Both the position numbers and the translations under genes were made by a program. The notes under the pieces are model-generated. The model made no database searches. It had not been told where the DNA came from and was given only the letters and a program-made list of their open reading frames with translations. From NCBI GenBank assembly GCA_963712165.1, contig CAVQGY010000002.1, positions 868,001-932,000 on the forward strand: 64,000 nucleotides of DNA, written 5' to 3'. Each line of letters starts with the position of its first letter. The first letter of the stretch is position 1. Below are positions 17,176 through 25,296 of this stretch, one piece after another. The stretch comes from B10-G9 sp963712165. Lineage in GTDB: Bacteria > Chloroflexota > Anaerolineae > Anaerolineales > UBA11858.

Positions 17176-17424
17176 ATGGGTAAATCCAAACTTGGGCAAT
17201 TACTGGATTGCTTTGCGGGATCCCCGGGGGGGCTCTCACTACCTGAACTGTCCAGAGAGATGGGTATATCTCCGGGCCAGACGGAGAGTATGGTGGAGTT
17301 TTGGCTCAGAAAAGGACGCATCCGGATCTCGCCTGAGGAGGCAGATTGCGGGACTTGCGGGAAGAATCTGGATTGTCCCTTTATGATGGAAAGGCCCAGA
17401 TCCTATGAGCTTGTTAAAGACTAA
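17176..17424 (+). CDS. feoC: FeoC-like winged-helix protein with Fe-S-type cysteine motif
   Basis: This 82-aa protein follows feoB directly. The first half is a winged helix (LLDCFAGSPGGLSLPELSRE then VEFWLRKGRI). The second half carries a Cys-X2-Cys-X5-Cys cluster (CGTCGKNLDC), the arrangement found in FeoC proteins that hold an oxygen-sensitive Fe-S cluster. The ATG at 17176 is chosen, with AAGGA upstream; a GTG at 17164 directly after the feoB stop would add four residues. Its known role is to protect or tune FeoB; that is by family, not shown here. Confidence 0.85.
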   Translation: MGKSKLGQLLDCFAGSPGGLSLPELSREMGISPGQTESMVEFWLRKGRIRISPEEADCGTCGKNLDCPFMMERPRSYELVKD

Positions 17425-17492
17425 ACCCGGGGAGGATGCCAGCTCCAGAATCCCCTCACATACTATCATCGATCATTTATGAATGAATAAAT

Positions 17493-17526
17493 GAACGCCA
17501 GGAGAGATCCTGGCGTTCTACCTTTT
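17493..17526 (+). terminator. Terminator between feo operon and desaturase (probably bidirectional)
   Basis: A perfect 11-bp inverted repeat GAACGCCAGGA / TCCTGGCGTTC (17493-17503 and 17508-17518) with a GAGA loop is followed by TACCTTTTT. It lies between convergent genes. Confidence 0.85.
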
Positions 17527-17535
17527 TGATCCCTA

Positions 17536-18570
17536 TCAGGTTGAGGATTGGAGAGAGTTTCCCCGGTACGTTTTGAGATAACCAAAATTGACCAGCTGAC
17601 GTTTCTTTTCATCCCAGAGACGATAACAAAGTGATTTCAGGCTGGATAAAAGATTAATTGGTGTTACCTGGAAAATTGGATTCTCTCGATGGCATCTTTC
17701 CAATAAATAATTCGGAATCCGGGGGCTCAGATGATGAATGTGGTGAAATCCGATATTGCCGCTGAACCACTGAAGGATAGGGGGCAGTTGATAAAACGAA
17801 CTGCCTTCCAGTCCAGCTTTCAGAAAGTCCCATTCTTTGGCCCTCTCCCAGTACACTCCCTCAAATTGATGCTGGACATAAAATAGCCAGACACCAGCTG
17901 TTGAAGCTACCCAGATCACAGGGAGTTGGATGAGCAGGTAATTCTTAAAGCCTATGACCAGGCTCATTACAACTATCAATCCAGCTACAGCCAGGTTAGT
18001 CCAATGAACGCTGTTTTGTTCCCGCTTTTTGAATTTTGTACTGGGTATTCGGTGAAGGATCAGGAAGGTCAACAGCGGGCCCACACCAAACATGATCACG
18101 GGATTTCGGTAAACACGATAGAAAAGACGTTTCCATTTGGAGGCTTCCAGGAATTCCTCCACAGTCATGGTCCAGACATCGCCCACACCGCGTTTATCCA
18201 GGTTTGCTGCAGTGGCATGGTGCACAGCATGACTTTGGCGCCATTGGAAGAAAGGGGTGAAGACCAGCACTCCCAGGATGGATCCAACCCAATGGTTGGC
18301 TTTGGCACTTTTGAAAAAAGACCAATGCCCGCAGTCGTGGAGAAAAATAAAGAGACGGACTACCAATCCGCCTGCAGGAATGGCCAGAGCCAATACCAGC
18401 CAGTAGGATATCTCCATTGCGAAAACCATCAAGACCCACAATCCAATATAGGGCACAAGGGTGTTAACCAACTGCCAGATACTTTTCCGGATATCCGGAT
18501 TCTGGTAGTTATTGACAATTTTACGCCAGGTTTTCGAAGCAGTTCTGCCAGTCGATTCAAGGGTCCTCAT
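17536..18570 (-). CDS. Membrane fatty acid desaturase
   Basis: This 344-aa protein has the di-iron histidine boxes of acyl-lipid desaturases: HDCGH (78-82), HAVHH (114-118) and HHIHH (276-280). Four to six hydrophobic helices flank them. Desaturases of this class need O2 and a ferredoxin or cytochrome partner to introduce a double bond into membrane acyl chains. The start is set by AGGAGG upstream. In an otherwise anaerobic-looking gene set this suggests at least transient O2 exposure or O2 use as a substrate. Regiospecificity is unknown. Confidence 0.92.
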   Translation of the reverse strand: MRTLESTGRTASKTWRKIVNNYQNPDIRKSIWQLVNTLVPYIGLWVLMVFAMEISYWLVLALAIPAGGLVVRLFIFLHDCGHWSFFKSAKANHWVGSILGVLVFTPFFQWRQSHAVHHATAANLDKRGVGDVWTMTVEEFLEASKWKRLFYRVYRNPVIMFGVGPLLTFLILHRIPSTKFKKREQNSVHWTNLAVAGLIVVMSLVIGFKNYLLIQLPVIWVASTAGVWLFYVQHQFEGVYWERAKEWDFLKAGLEGSSFYQLPPILQWFSGNIGFHHIHHLSPRIPNYLLERCHRENPIFQVTPINLLSSLKSLCYRLWDEKKRQLVNFGYLKTYRGNSLQSST

Positions 18571-19012
18571 CGATAATCCTCCTGATTGGGGTTAACCCAA
18601 AAAACACATTCACATTCGAGGAATGCTATTGTGATAGTTTTTAACTGGAATAATGCCTATGGAAAATGCGGAATGATAATTTCAGTATAATTCTTCAAAT
18701 GTCCTACGTCTAGATAAGTAGTGATTGGAGTCATTTTAGCTCTAATTATCCGCCATCGAAGAGGGCGGTTTTCAGTTTTTTTGCCGGCTTTCCACTTTTC
18801 CAATTTGGATTTTCATCATTCCATGATTGAAAAGATCCCATCACTTCTGAATTCAGGACTGAATATAAATATTTATTGCTGCTATCAGCGCCGGGGGGAT
18901 CCAAACCAATCCGTATTTTCCATAGGAAATTATTCTTATCGAGAACAAGAAAACCTTCTTGATTACAGTTCCACTACTGCTATAATTCTTGGGACTTCAA
19001 GGAGATAACACT
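18571..19012. other. Intergenic region between desaturase and aldo/keto reductase
   Basis: A 442-bp divergent gap. It must hold promoters for both flanking genes. The only open frame (18721-19008, 95 codons) lacks a Shine-Dalgarno sequence and any family resemblance, so I do not call it. The AAGGAG at 18999-19004 is the ribosome binding site of the gene at 19013. Confidence 0.5.
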
Positions 19013-20209
19013 GTGCAATACCGCAAAATGGGATCACTGGATTGGGAAGTTTCCGCCCTCGGTTTTGGTTGTATGCGTCTGCCCTCCCGCAGGTTCAGCC
19101 TGATGGGAGCCGACCTGGAAGAATCCAAACGGATCATTCGCTACGGGATTGACCGAGGGATCAATTATATTGATACCGCCTGGCCCTACCACATGGGGGA
19201 GAGCGAAAAAGTCCTGGGAGAGATCCTGCAGGATGGCTACAGGGATAAGGTCAAGCTGGTCACTAAGCTTCCCATGTTCCTTGTGCGCAGGCCGGCTGAT
19301 TTTGATCGCTTTCTGAATGTGCAATTGGAAAGATTGCAGACGGACCATATTGATATCTACCTTTTCCATTCCCTCAATGCGGGAGCATTCCAGAAGGTGA
19401 AGCAGCTGAATTTGCTCGCGAAGATGGAAGAAGCCCAGCGCCAGGGACGGATCGGCAAGATTGGTTTTTCATTTCATGATACTTATCCGGTTTTCAAGGA
19501 AATCATTGATCATTACTCCTGGGATATGGCACAGATCCAGTACAACTATATGGATACCTGCCTGCAGGCGACCACAGAGGGATTGGTATACGCCCATAAC
19601 AAAGGCATAGCGATGGTGATCATGGAGCCAGTGAAGGGGGGTACCCTGGCCAACCCACCCAGGGAAGCGGCAGAGGTGATCGCGGGATCTTCAGTAAAAC
19701 GGGCGCCTGTTGACTGGGCGCTGCAGTTCTTATGGAACCGACCAGAAGTTGCCACGGTGCTGAGCGGGATGAGCAATATGCAGCAGGTGGTTGAAAACTG
19801 CGACAGCGCCGATCGATCCGGGATCCATTCACTTTCCGCAGAGGAAAACCAGGTCATTTCCCGACTGGCAGAGATCTACCAGCAGAAAATCCTGGTGCCC
19901 TGCACAGGTTGTGAATACTGTATGCCCTGTCCCCACGGTGTTAATATCCCCCAGAATTTTGCCCTGCTTAACAACTATTCGATTGACGATAGCAGGATCC
20001 GCCGTTTCCAGACCCGACGATCTTACCGTAGATTGGCCGCTGGTCCACCCAAGTTAGACCTGGATAATCCCAACGGAAACGCTTCAGTCTGCACAGAATG
20101 CGGCATATGTGTGGAAAAATGTCCCCAGGAGATCAATATCCCGGTCGAGTTGGAGAGGGTGAATGCCATCCTGGGTAAGCGAGAATCTATCGCGAAATAT
20201 TTCCCCTAG
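19013..20209 (+). CDS. Aldo/keto reductase with C-terminal 4Fe-4S domain
   Basis: This 398-aa protein has an N-terminal AKR barrel (ALGFGCMRLP near residue 15; YIDTAWPYHMGESE with catalytic Asp and Tyr near 54-59; LVTKLP carrying the catalytic Lys). A C-terminal ferredoxin-like domain has two clusters, CTGCEYCMPCPHGVNIP and CTECGICVEKCPQEINIP. The GTG at 19013 is chosen, since AAGGAG lies at 18999-19004; a TTG at 18989 would put that site inside the gene. The group is widespread in anaerobes and probably passes electrons between NAD(P)H or a substrate and Fe-S carriers; the substrate is unknown. Promoter elements were not clear. Confidence 0.9.
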   Translation: MQYRKMGSLDWEVSALGFGCMRLPSRRFSLMGADLEESKRIIRYGIDRGINYIDTAWPYHMGESEKVLGEILQDGYRDKVKLVTKLPMFLVRRPADFDRFLNVQLERLQTDHIDIYLFHSLNAGAFQKVKQLNLLAKMEEAQRQGRIGKIGFSFHDTYPVFKEIIDHYSWDMAQIQYNYMDTCLQATTEGLVYAHNKGIAMVIMEPVKGGTLANPPREAAEVIAGSSVKRAPVDWALQFLWNRPEVATVLSGMSNMQQVVENCDSADRSGIHSLSAEENQVISRLAEIYQQKILVPCTGCEYCMPCPHGVNIPQNFALLNNYSIDDSRIRRFQTRRSYRRLAAGPPKLDLDNPNGNASVCTECGICVEKCPQEINIPVELERVNAILGKRESIAKYFP

Positions 20210-20259
20210 CGGGCAAATCACATCCTGGCTTCGACCGTAAACGAACCTGATATTCTCCC

Positions 20260-20290
20260 TTGACATTTCTTAATTCCTCTATATAATTAA
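20260..20290 (+). promoter_or_regulatory. Promoter with MarR-type operator candidate
   Basis: A consensus -35 TTGACA (20260-20265) and -10 TATAAT (20282-20287) are 16 bp apart. The inverted repeat TTAATT (20270-20275) / AATTAA (20285-20290) covers the spacer and the -10, suited to autorepression by the MarR protein encoded 30 bp downstream. Confidence 0.7.
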
Positions 20291-20319
20291 GCCTGCTTAA
20301 ATATTAAACGAGGTGAAAT

Positions 20320-20757
20320 ATGCTCGGAGAGGACGTTTTTTACACCACATTTCGAGATTGGACCGAATTATTCATGCAGCGTTCCATGCATGGATATATC
20401 CATTATGTCCGCGAGAAAGGTTTGCGGATGTCTGTGATCGGTACACTTCACCACCTCAAGCGGGCAGACCATGTCGGCGTATCCGATCTAGGGGAACATC
20501 TGGGTGTCAGCAGCGCCGCTGCCAGCCAGATGCTGGACCGCTTGGTGGAGACAGGATTGATAACTCGCGCTGAGGATCCAAGAGATCGACGGATGAAAAG
20601 GATCACCATCACAGACGCCGGATCAAAGATCCTGGAAGAAAGTGTCAATGCCCGCCTCAACTGGTTAAAGGAACTGGGAGAGCGCTTCAACAATGACGAA
20701 AAAGAACAGCTCACAGCTGCAATGCGGCTGATGATTGAAAAAGCACGGGAAGACTAA
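20320..20757 (+). CDS. MarR-family transcriptional regulator
   Basis: A 145-aa winged-helix dimer. The HTH reads VSDLGEHLGVSSAAASQMLDRL (residues about 53-74), followed by the wing motif ITRAEDPRDRRMKRITITDAG, where DxRxxR-type residues contact the minor groove. GAGGTGA precedes the start. It heads an operon with two ABC exporter genes 37 bp downstream, a common arrangement in which a drug or metabolite ligand relieves repression of its own exporter. The ligand is unknown. Confidence 0.93.
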   Translation: MLGEDVFYTTFRDWTELFMQRSMHGYIHYVREKGLRMSVIGTLHHLKRADHVGVSDLGEHLGVSSAAASQMLDRLVETGLITRAEDPRDRRMKRITITDAGSKILEESVNARLNWLKELGERFNNDEKEQLTAAMRLMIEKARED

Positions 20758-20794
20758 TATCGCTCCCGGTATCGAATAGAGGAGTTTTATTCAT

Positions 20795-23035
20795 ATGCGT
20801 CGATTATTAAAATACTTAAAACCATACCTGATTCCGATCATCCTTTCTATCGGCTTGTTATTTGTGCAAGCCAATGCCGAATTGGCCCTGCCGGATTACC
20901 TTTCCCGGATTGTCAACAACGGCATCCAGCAGAACGGGGTTGAGGATGCCGTCGCCCTGGCATTCAGGCAGGAAACGCTGAACCGGTTGACGTTATTCAT
21001 GAAACCTGAGGACGGGCAGGTTGTCCTAGAAAGCTATCAATTGATTGGGCCTGATGCTCCAGAAGCGGCTGATCTTATTGGAGATTTTCCCCTGCTGGAA
21101 GAGCAGAGCATATATGTATTGCAGGATGTGGACCCGGAAACGGAAGAGCGGCTGAATGGCATCCTCGGCAAGGCTTTGTTGGCCTATTCCGGGCTGCAGC
21201 AATTGCTGGCTGATCCATCTGCTATGGCCTTGATGGGGGAGCAGATGCAGATCGATCCCTCGCTGATCCCGGCCGGGATGGACATTTTCCAGGTGCTGGA
21301 AAACCTGCCTTCTGCTACCCGCTTGGCGCTGGCTTCCCGGTTGGAGGATACCTTTGCTTCCCTGGGTGATAGTATGATCACCCAGATGTCTGTGGGAGCG
21401 GTCAAGCAGGAATATGAAGCGCTGGGGATGGACCCTGAGCAGCTTCAGAGGAATTATATTCTCAATACTGGCGGCATGATGCTGCTGATTTCTGTTCTGG
21501 GAGGTATCTGTACGATAGGGGTGAGTTACTTCGCCTCGCGGACAGCGGCTGGCGCTGCCAAGGATATTCGTAAGGATGTATTTGAAAAAGTAGAAAGCTT
21601 CACCAGCGCCGAGTTTGACAAGTTCTCAACTGCGTCCTTGATCACTCGTTCTACTAATGATGTCACCCAGGTGCAGCGGGTAATCTTCATGTTTTTGCGC
21701 ATGGTTGTCTATGCACCCATTCTCGGAGTTGGTGGCGTGATCCGTGCTGTGGAAAAAAGCGCCAGCATGTGGTGGCTGATCGCTATCGCGGTGGTTGCTC
21801 TCCTGGCATTGATCATTATCGTCTTTTTAATTGCAGTCCCCAAATTCAAATTAATGCAGGATTTGATCGACCGCTTGAACCTGGTTACCAGGGAGAACCT
21901 TTCGGGCATGATGGTGATCCGGGCCTTCAATAAACAGGAAGCGGAAGGCCAGCGCTTTGACCTGGCAAACCGGGATCTGACAGATACCAGCCTGTTTGTG
22001 GCTCGAGTGATGGTGACCATGATGCCCTTGATGATGGTATTGATGAATGGGCTTTCTCTGGCCATCATCTGGGTTGGATCCCACCAGGTTGCCGAGGCCG
22101 CCATCCAGGTCGGGGATATGATGGCCTTTATGCAGTATGCCATGCAGATCGTGATGGCTTTCTTGATGATGTCCATGTTATTTATCTTCCTGCCCCGGGC
22201 AGCAGTATCCGGAGACCGGATTGCTGATGTGCTGGAAACAGATATTGTCATTCAGGATCCCAAGGAGCCTAGGAATTTCCCGCAGCCTTTCAAAGGAGAA
22301 ATCGAATTTCAAGATGTATCTTTCAGATACCCCGATGCCGAAGATGATGTAATCCATAATATAAGTTTTAAGGCCCTTACGGGTAAGACTACCGCCTTTA
22401 TTGGCTCAACCGGATGTGGAAAATCCACAGTGATCAACCTGATCCCCCGCTTCTACGATGTCACTGATGGGAGGATCTTATTGGATGGGGTTGACATCAG
22501 GGATGTGCGCCAGAGTGAGCTGAGGGACAAGATTGGTTATGTGCCTCAGAAGGGCACGCTATTTTCCGGCACGATCGAAACCAACCTGCTTTATGCGGAT
22601 CCAAAAGCCAGTCAGGAAACTATCAGGGAGGCTTTGGATATCGCCCAGGCAAGTGAATTTGTGTTTGATTCCGAAGAAGGTCTGGAATCTGATATCTCCC
22701 AGGGAGGAACGAATGTCTCGGGGGGACAAAAGCAGCGCCTGTCGATCGCCCGGGCTCTGATCAAAAAGCCGCCGATCTATATCTTTGATGACAGCTTTTC
22801 TGCTCTGGACTTTAAAACAGATTCCACATTACGTGGAGAGCTGAAAAAGAAGACTGGTGAGAGCACGATCTTGATTGTCACGCAACGTGTGGCTACCGTT
22901 AAGAACGCCGATCAGATCATCGTTCTGGATGAAGGCAAGGTGGTTGGTAAGGGAACCCACAAGGAATTGATGGTTACCTGCGAGACCTATCAGGAGATCG
23001 CGTCTTCGCAGTTGAGCAAGGAGGAACTCGCATGA
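20795..23035 (+). CDS. ABC exporter half-transporter, degenerate-site subunit with large extracytoplasmic insert
   Basis: At 746 aa this has a type IV ABC exporter core: TM domain, then a nucleotide-binding domain with Walker A GSTGCGKST, intact signature NVSGGQKQR and Walker B IYIFDDSFSALD. The catalytic Glu after Walker B is Asp here, the mark of the non-hydrolysing site in heterodimeric exporters. Between TM1 and TM2 there is an insert of about 165 residues (roughly 45-215), rich in Asp/Glu, Leu and Pro, that would sit outside the cell. Its stop overlaps the next ABC gene by 4 bp (ATGA), so the two form a coupled heterodimer under MarR control. Confidence 0.93.
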   Translation: MRRLLKYLKPYLIPIILSIGLLFVQANAELALPDYLSRIVNNGIQQNGVEDAVALAFRQETLNRLTLFMKPEDGQVVLESYQLIGPDAPEAADLIGDFPLLEEQSIYVLQDVDPETEERLNGILGKALLAYSGLQQLLADPSAMALMGEQMQIDPSLIPAGMDIFQVLENLPSATRLALASRLEDTFASLGDSMITQMSVGAVKQEYEALGMDPEQLQRNYILNTGGMMLLISVLGGICTIGVSYFASRTAAGAAKDIRKDVFEKVESFTSAEFDKFSTASLITRSTNDVTQVQRVIFMFLRMVVYAPILGVGGVIRAVEKSASMWWLIAIAVVALLALIIIVFLIAVPKFKLMQDLIDRLNLVTRENLSGMMVIRAFNKQEAEGQRFDLANRDLTDTSLFVARVMVTMMPLMMVLMNGLSLAIIWVGSHQVAEAAIQVGDMMAFMQYAMQIVMAFLMMSMLFIFLPRAAVSGDRIADVLETDIVIQDPKEPRNFPQPFKGEIEFQDVSFRYPDAEDDVIHNISFKALTGKTTAFIGSTGCGKSTVINLIPRFYDVTDGRILLDGVDIRDVRQSELRDKIGYVPQKGTLFSGTIETNLLYADPKASQETIREALDIAQASEFVFDSEEGLESDISQGGTNVSGGQKQRLSIARALIKKPPIYIFDDSFSALDFKTDSTLRGELKKKTGESTILIVTQRVATVKNADQIIVLDEGKVVGKGTHKELMVTCETYQEIASSQLSKEELA

Positions 23036-24909
23036 CAATGCATGGAGGAGGTACACCCTCATCAACGCGTAGAGGATCGGGAGGTCCGATGCGCCGCGGC
23101 GGACCCATGGCGATGATGAAAGGGGATAGCGCCAGGGATTTCAAGGGAACCATGAAAAAGCTTCTGGACTATCTAGGAGCATATAAAGTGGGGATTGTGA
23201 TCGTTTTGGTCTTTGCTATCGCATCGACTATCTTTACCATTGCTGGCCCGAAGATCCTGGGAAGAGCCACCACTAAACTTTTTGAAGGAGTAATGGCGTC
23301 TATTTCCGGTTCAGGCGAAGGGATTGATTTTGATGCCATCGGGCAGATCTTATTATTGACTGGTGGATTGTATCTGGCTTCAACCCTGTTCAGCTTTATC
23401 CAGGGTTGGATCATGTCTGGAATTTCGGTCGATATCACCTACCGGTTCCGGAAAGATATCGTTGACAAGATCAACCGAATGCCGTTTAAGTATTTTGACA
23501 ATACCAGCCAGGGAGAAGTTCTCTCCCGGATCACAAACGATGTGGATACTGTCAACCAAACACTTAATCAAAGCCTTTCACAGATGATCACTTCTGTGGT
23601 ATCTGTGATTGGTGTGATGGTGATGATGTTCACCATCAGCTGGAAAATGACCCTGGTTGCCCTGACCATCATCCCCCTCTCAGGACTGGTTGTAATCCTG
23701 GTAGTCCGCCAATCACAGAAGTATTTTGATCAGCAGCAGGAATACCTGGGTCATGTCAACGGTCACGTAGAAGAAATGTTTGGCAGTCACCTGGTCATGA
23801 AAGCCTTTAACGGTGAAGCTGACAGTGTCCGGAAATTTTCAGGTCTGAACGATACACTTTATCTCTCAGCCTGGAAATCGCAATTCCTCTCCGGTTTGAT
23901 GATGCCTGTGATGAGGGTGGTTGGCAACCTGGGGTATGTGGGAATTTCCATCCTGGGAGGCTACCTCGCCATACAGGGCACGATCACAGTTGGAGATATC
24001 CAGGCATTTATCCAGTACGTGAATGCTTTTACCCAGCCGATCACTCAGATAGCTAATATTTCCAATATTCTCCAGCAGACCGCTGCTGCCGCAGAGCGGG
24101 TCTTTGAGTTCCTGGAGGAGGATGAAGAGGTCTCAGAAGTGGAGGATGCTGTTCAGCCTGATGAGATCAAGGGCCATGTTGAGTTCCGCAATGTGCAGTT
24201 TGGCTATGATCCGGATGAGATCATCATCAAAGATTTCTCTGCGGATATCCAACCCGGCCAGAAGATCGCCCTGGTTGGCCCCACAGGTGCAGGTAAGACC
24301 ACTATGGTCAAGCTGCTGATGCGCTTCTATGATGTCAATCAAGGAGCCATCCTGGTAGATGGCCACAATATCAAGGACTATAAACGTGAGGACCTGCGGT
24401 GTCTGTTCGGGATGGTGCTTCAAGATACCTGGCTCTATAACGATACCATTCTGGAAAATATCCGCTATGGCCGGCCGGGCGCTACCGATCAGGAAGTGAT
24501 CCAGGCAGCCAAAGCAGCCCATGTTGACCATTTTGTTCGCACGCTGTCTGATGGATACGACATGGTCTTGAATGAGGAGGTCAGTAATATCTCCCAGGGT
24601 CAGAAGCAGTTATTGACCATAGCCAGGGCGATCGTCCTGGATCCCAGCATGTTGATCCTCGACGAAGCGACCAGTTCGGTTGACACCCGTACCGAAGTGC
24701 TGATCCAGCAAGCAATGGACAGCTTGATGGAGGGCCGGACGTCATTCATCATCGCTCACAGGCTTTCGACCATCCGCAATGCTGACCGCATTCTGGTCAT
24801 GAATGAAGGGGATATCGTGGAGCAGGGCTCTCATGAGGAGCTGCTGGCAAAGAATGGATTCTACGCAGAGCTATACAACAGCCAGTTCGATATTGCAGAG
24901 GCAGGATAG
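23032..24909 (+). CDS. ABC exporter half-transporter, catalytic-site subunit
   Basis: A 625-aa ABC exporter half: a basic, Gly-rich N-terminal tail (residues 1-32), a six-helix TM domain, then an NBD with Walker A GPTGAGKTT and Walker B MLILDEATSSVD with the catalytic Glu intact. Its signature motif is altered to NISQGQKQ instead of LSGGQ. Combined with the Asp in the partner's Walker B this gives one degenerate and one consensus ATP site, as in BmrCD, LmrCD and TM287/288. It overlaps the preceding gene by 4 bp and ends before a strong hairpin terminator. The likely role is export of drugs or lipophilic compounds; the substrate is not known. Confidence 0.93.
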   Translation: MTMHGGGTPSSTRRGSGGPMRRGGPMAMMKGDSARDFKGTMKKLLDYLGAYKVGIVIVLVFAIASTIFTIAGPKILGRATTKLFEGVMASISGSGEGIDFDAIGQILLLTGGLYLASTLFSFIQGWIMSGISVDITYRFRKDIVDKINRMPFKYFDNTSQGEVLSRITNDVDTVNQTLNQSLSQMITSVVSVIGVMVMMFTISWKMTLVALTIIPLSGLVVILVVRQSQKYFDQQQEYLGHVNGHVEEMFGSHLVMKAFNGEADSVRKFSGLNDTLYLSAWKSQFLSGLMMPVMRVVGNLGYVGISILGGYLAIQGTITVGDIQAFIQYVNAFTQPITQIANISNILQQTAAAAERVFEFLEEDEEVSEVEDAVQPDEIKGHVEFRNVQFGYDPDEIIIKDFSADIQPGQKIALVGPTGAGKTTMVKLLMRFYDVNQGAILVDGHNIKDYKREDLRCLFGMVLQDTWLYNDTILENIRYGRPGATDQEVIQAAKAAHVDHFVRTLSDGYDMVLNEEVSNISQGQKQLLTIARAIVLDPSMLILDEATSSVDTRTEVLIQQAMDSLMEGRTSFIIAHRLSTIRNADRILVMNEGDIVEQGSHEELLAKNGFYAELYNSQFDIAEAG

Positions 24910-24932
24910 ATCCGAAATCTAAACTTAAATCA

Positions 24933-24977
24933 AAAACCGCTCATTCTATGATGGTTAATCATAGAATGAGCGGTTTT
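24933..24977 (+). terminator. Terminator of the MarR-ABC operon
   Basis: Perfect 20-bp arms (24933-24952 and 24958-24977, starting AAAACCGCTCATT) with a 5-nt loop end in TTTT on the plus strand and are preceded by A's, so the hairpin could stop transcription from either side. Confidence 0.9.
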
Positions 24978-25296
24978 GGTATTTCCAAGAGGGTGATTTG
25001 GATTATGCCCCAGATAAGCCAGGTTTCTTATGAGTATTAGAATCCGGGTCATTGTCAACGAGATTCACGAATTCTTCTCCATCATTTGGATCAAAATGAG
25101 ATCCAGATTCATCCTTTATCCTGGTTTCATCTTTCACTCTTCGGCGTTCAGCTGACCTGGTTATCTTTCCAGATCAAAATTCTATGGCGATGATAATAGT
25201 GATGAAAGAATCGATTCTTGGCAGGTATGCTGTTTTTCCGTTATTGGATTGGATGAAAAACCTGGCGGGATATCTGTTCAGCTGGAGGTTAGAAGA
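24978..25296. other. Intergenic region between ABC operon and diguanylate cyclase
   Basis: About 320 bp between convergent genes. I see no convincing gene, RNA or repeat. A 70-codon open frame beginning at 25184 runs antisense into the cyclase gene and looks spurious. Confidence 0.45.

Noticed and set aside
18721..19008. 95-codon plus-strand open frame in the desaturase/aldo-keto reductase gap
   Set aside because: It has no Shine-Dalgarno sequence, no recognisable domain, and overlaps the ribosome binding site region of the next gene; it is probably chance.
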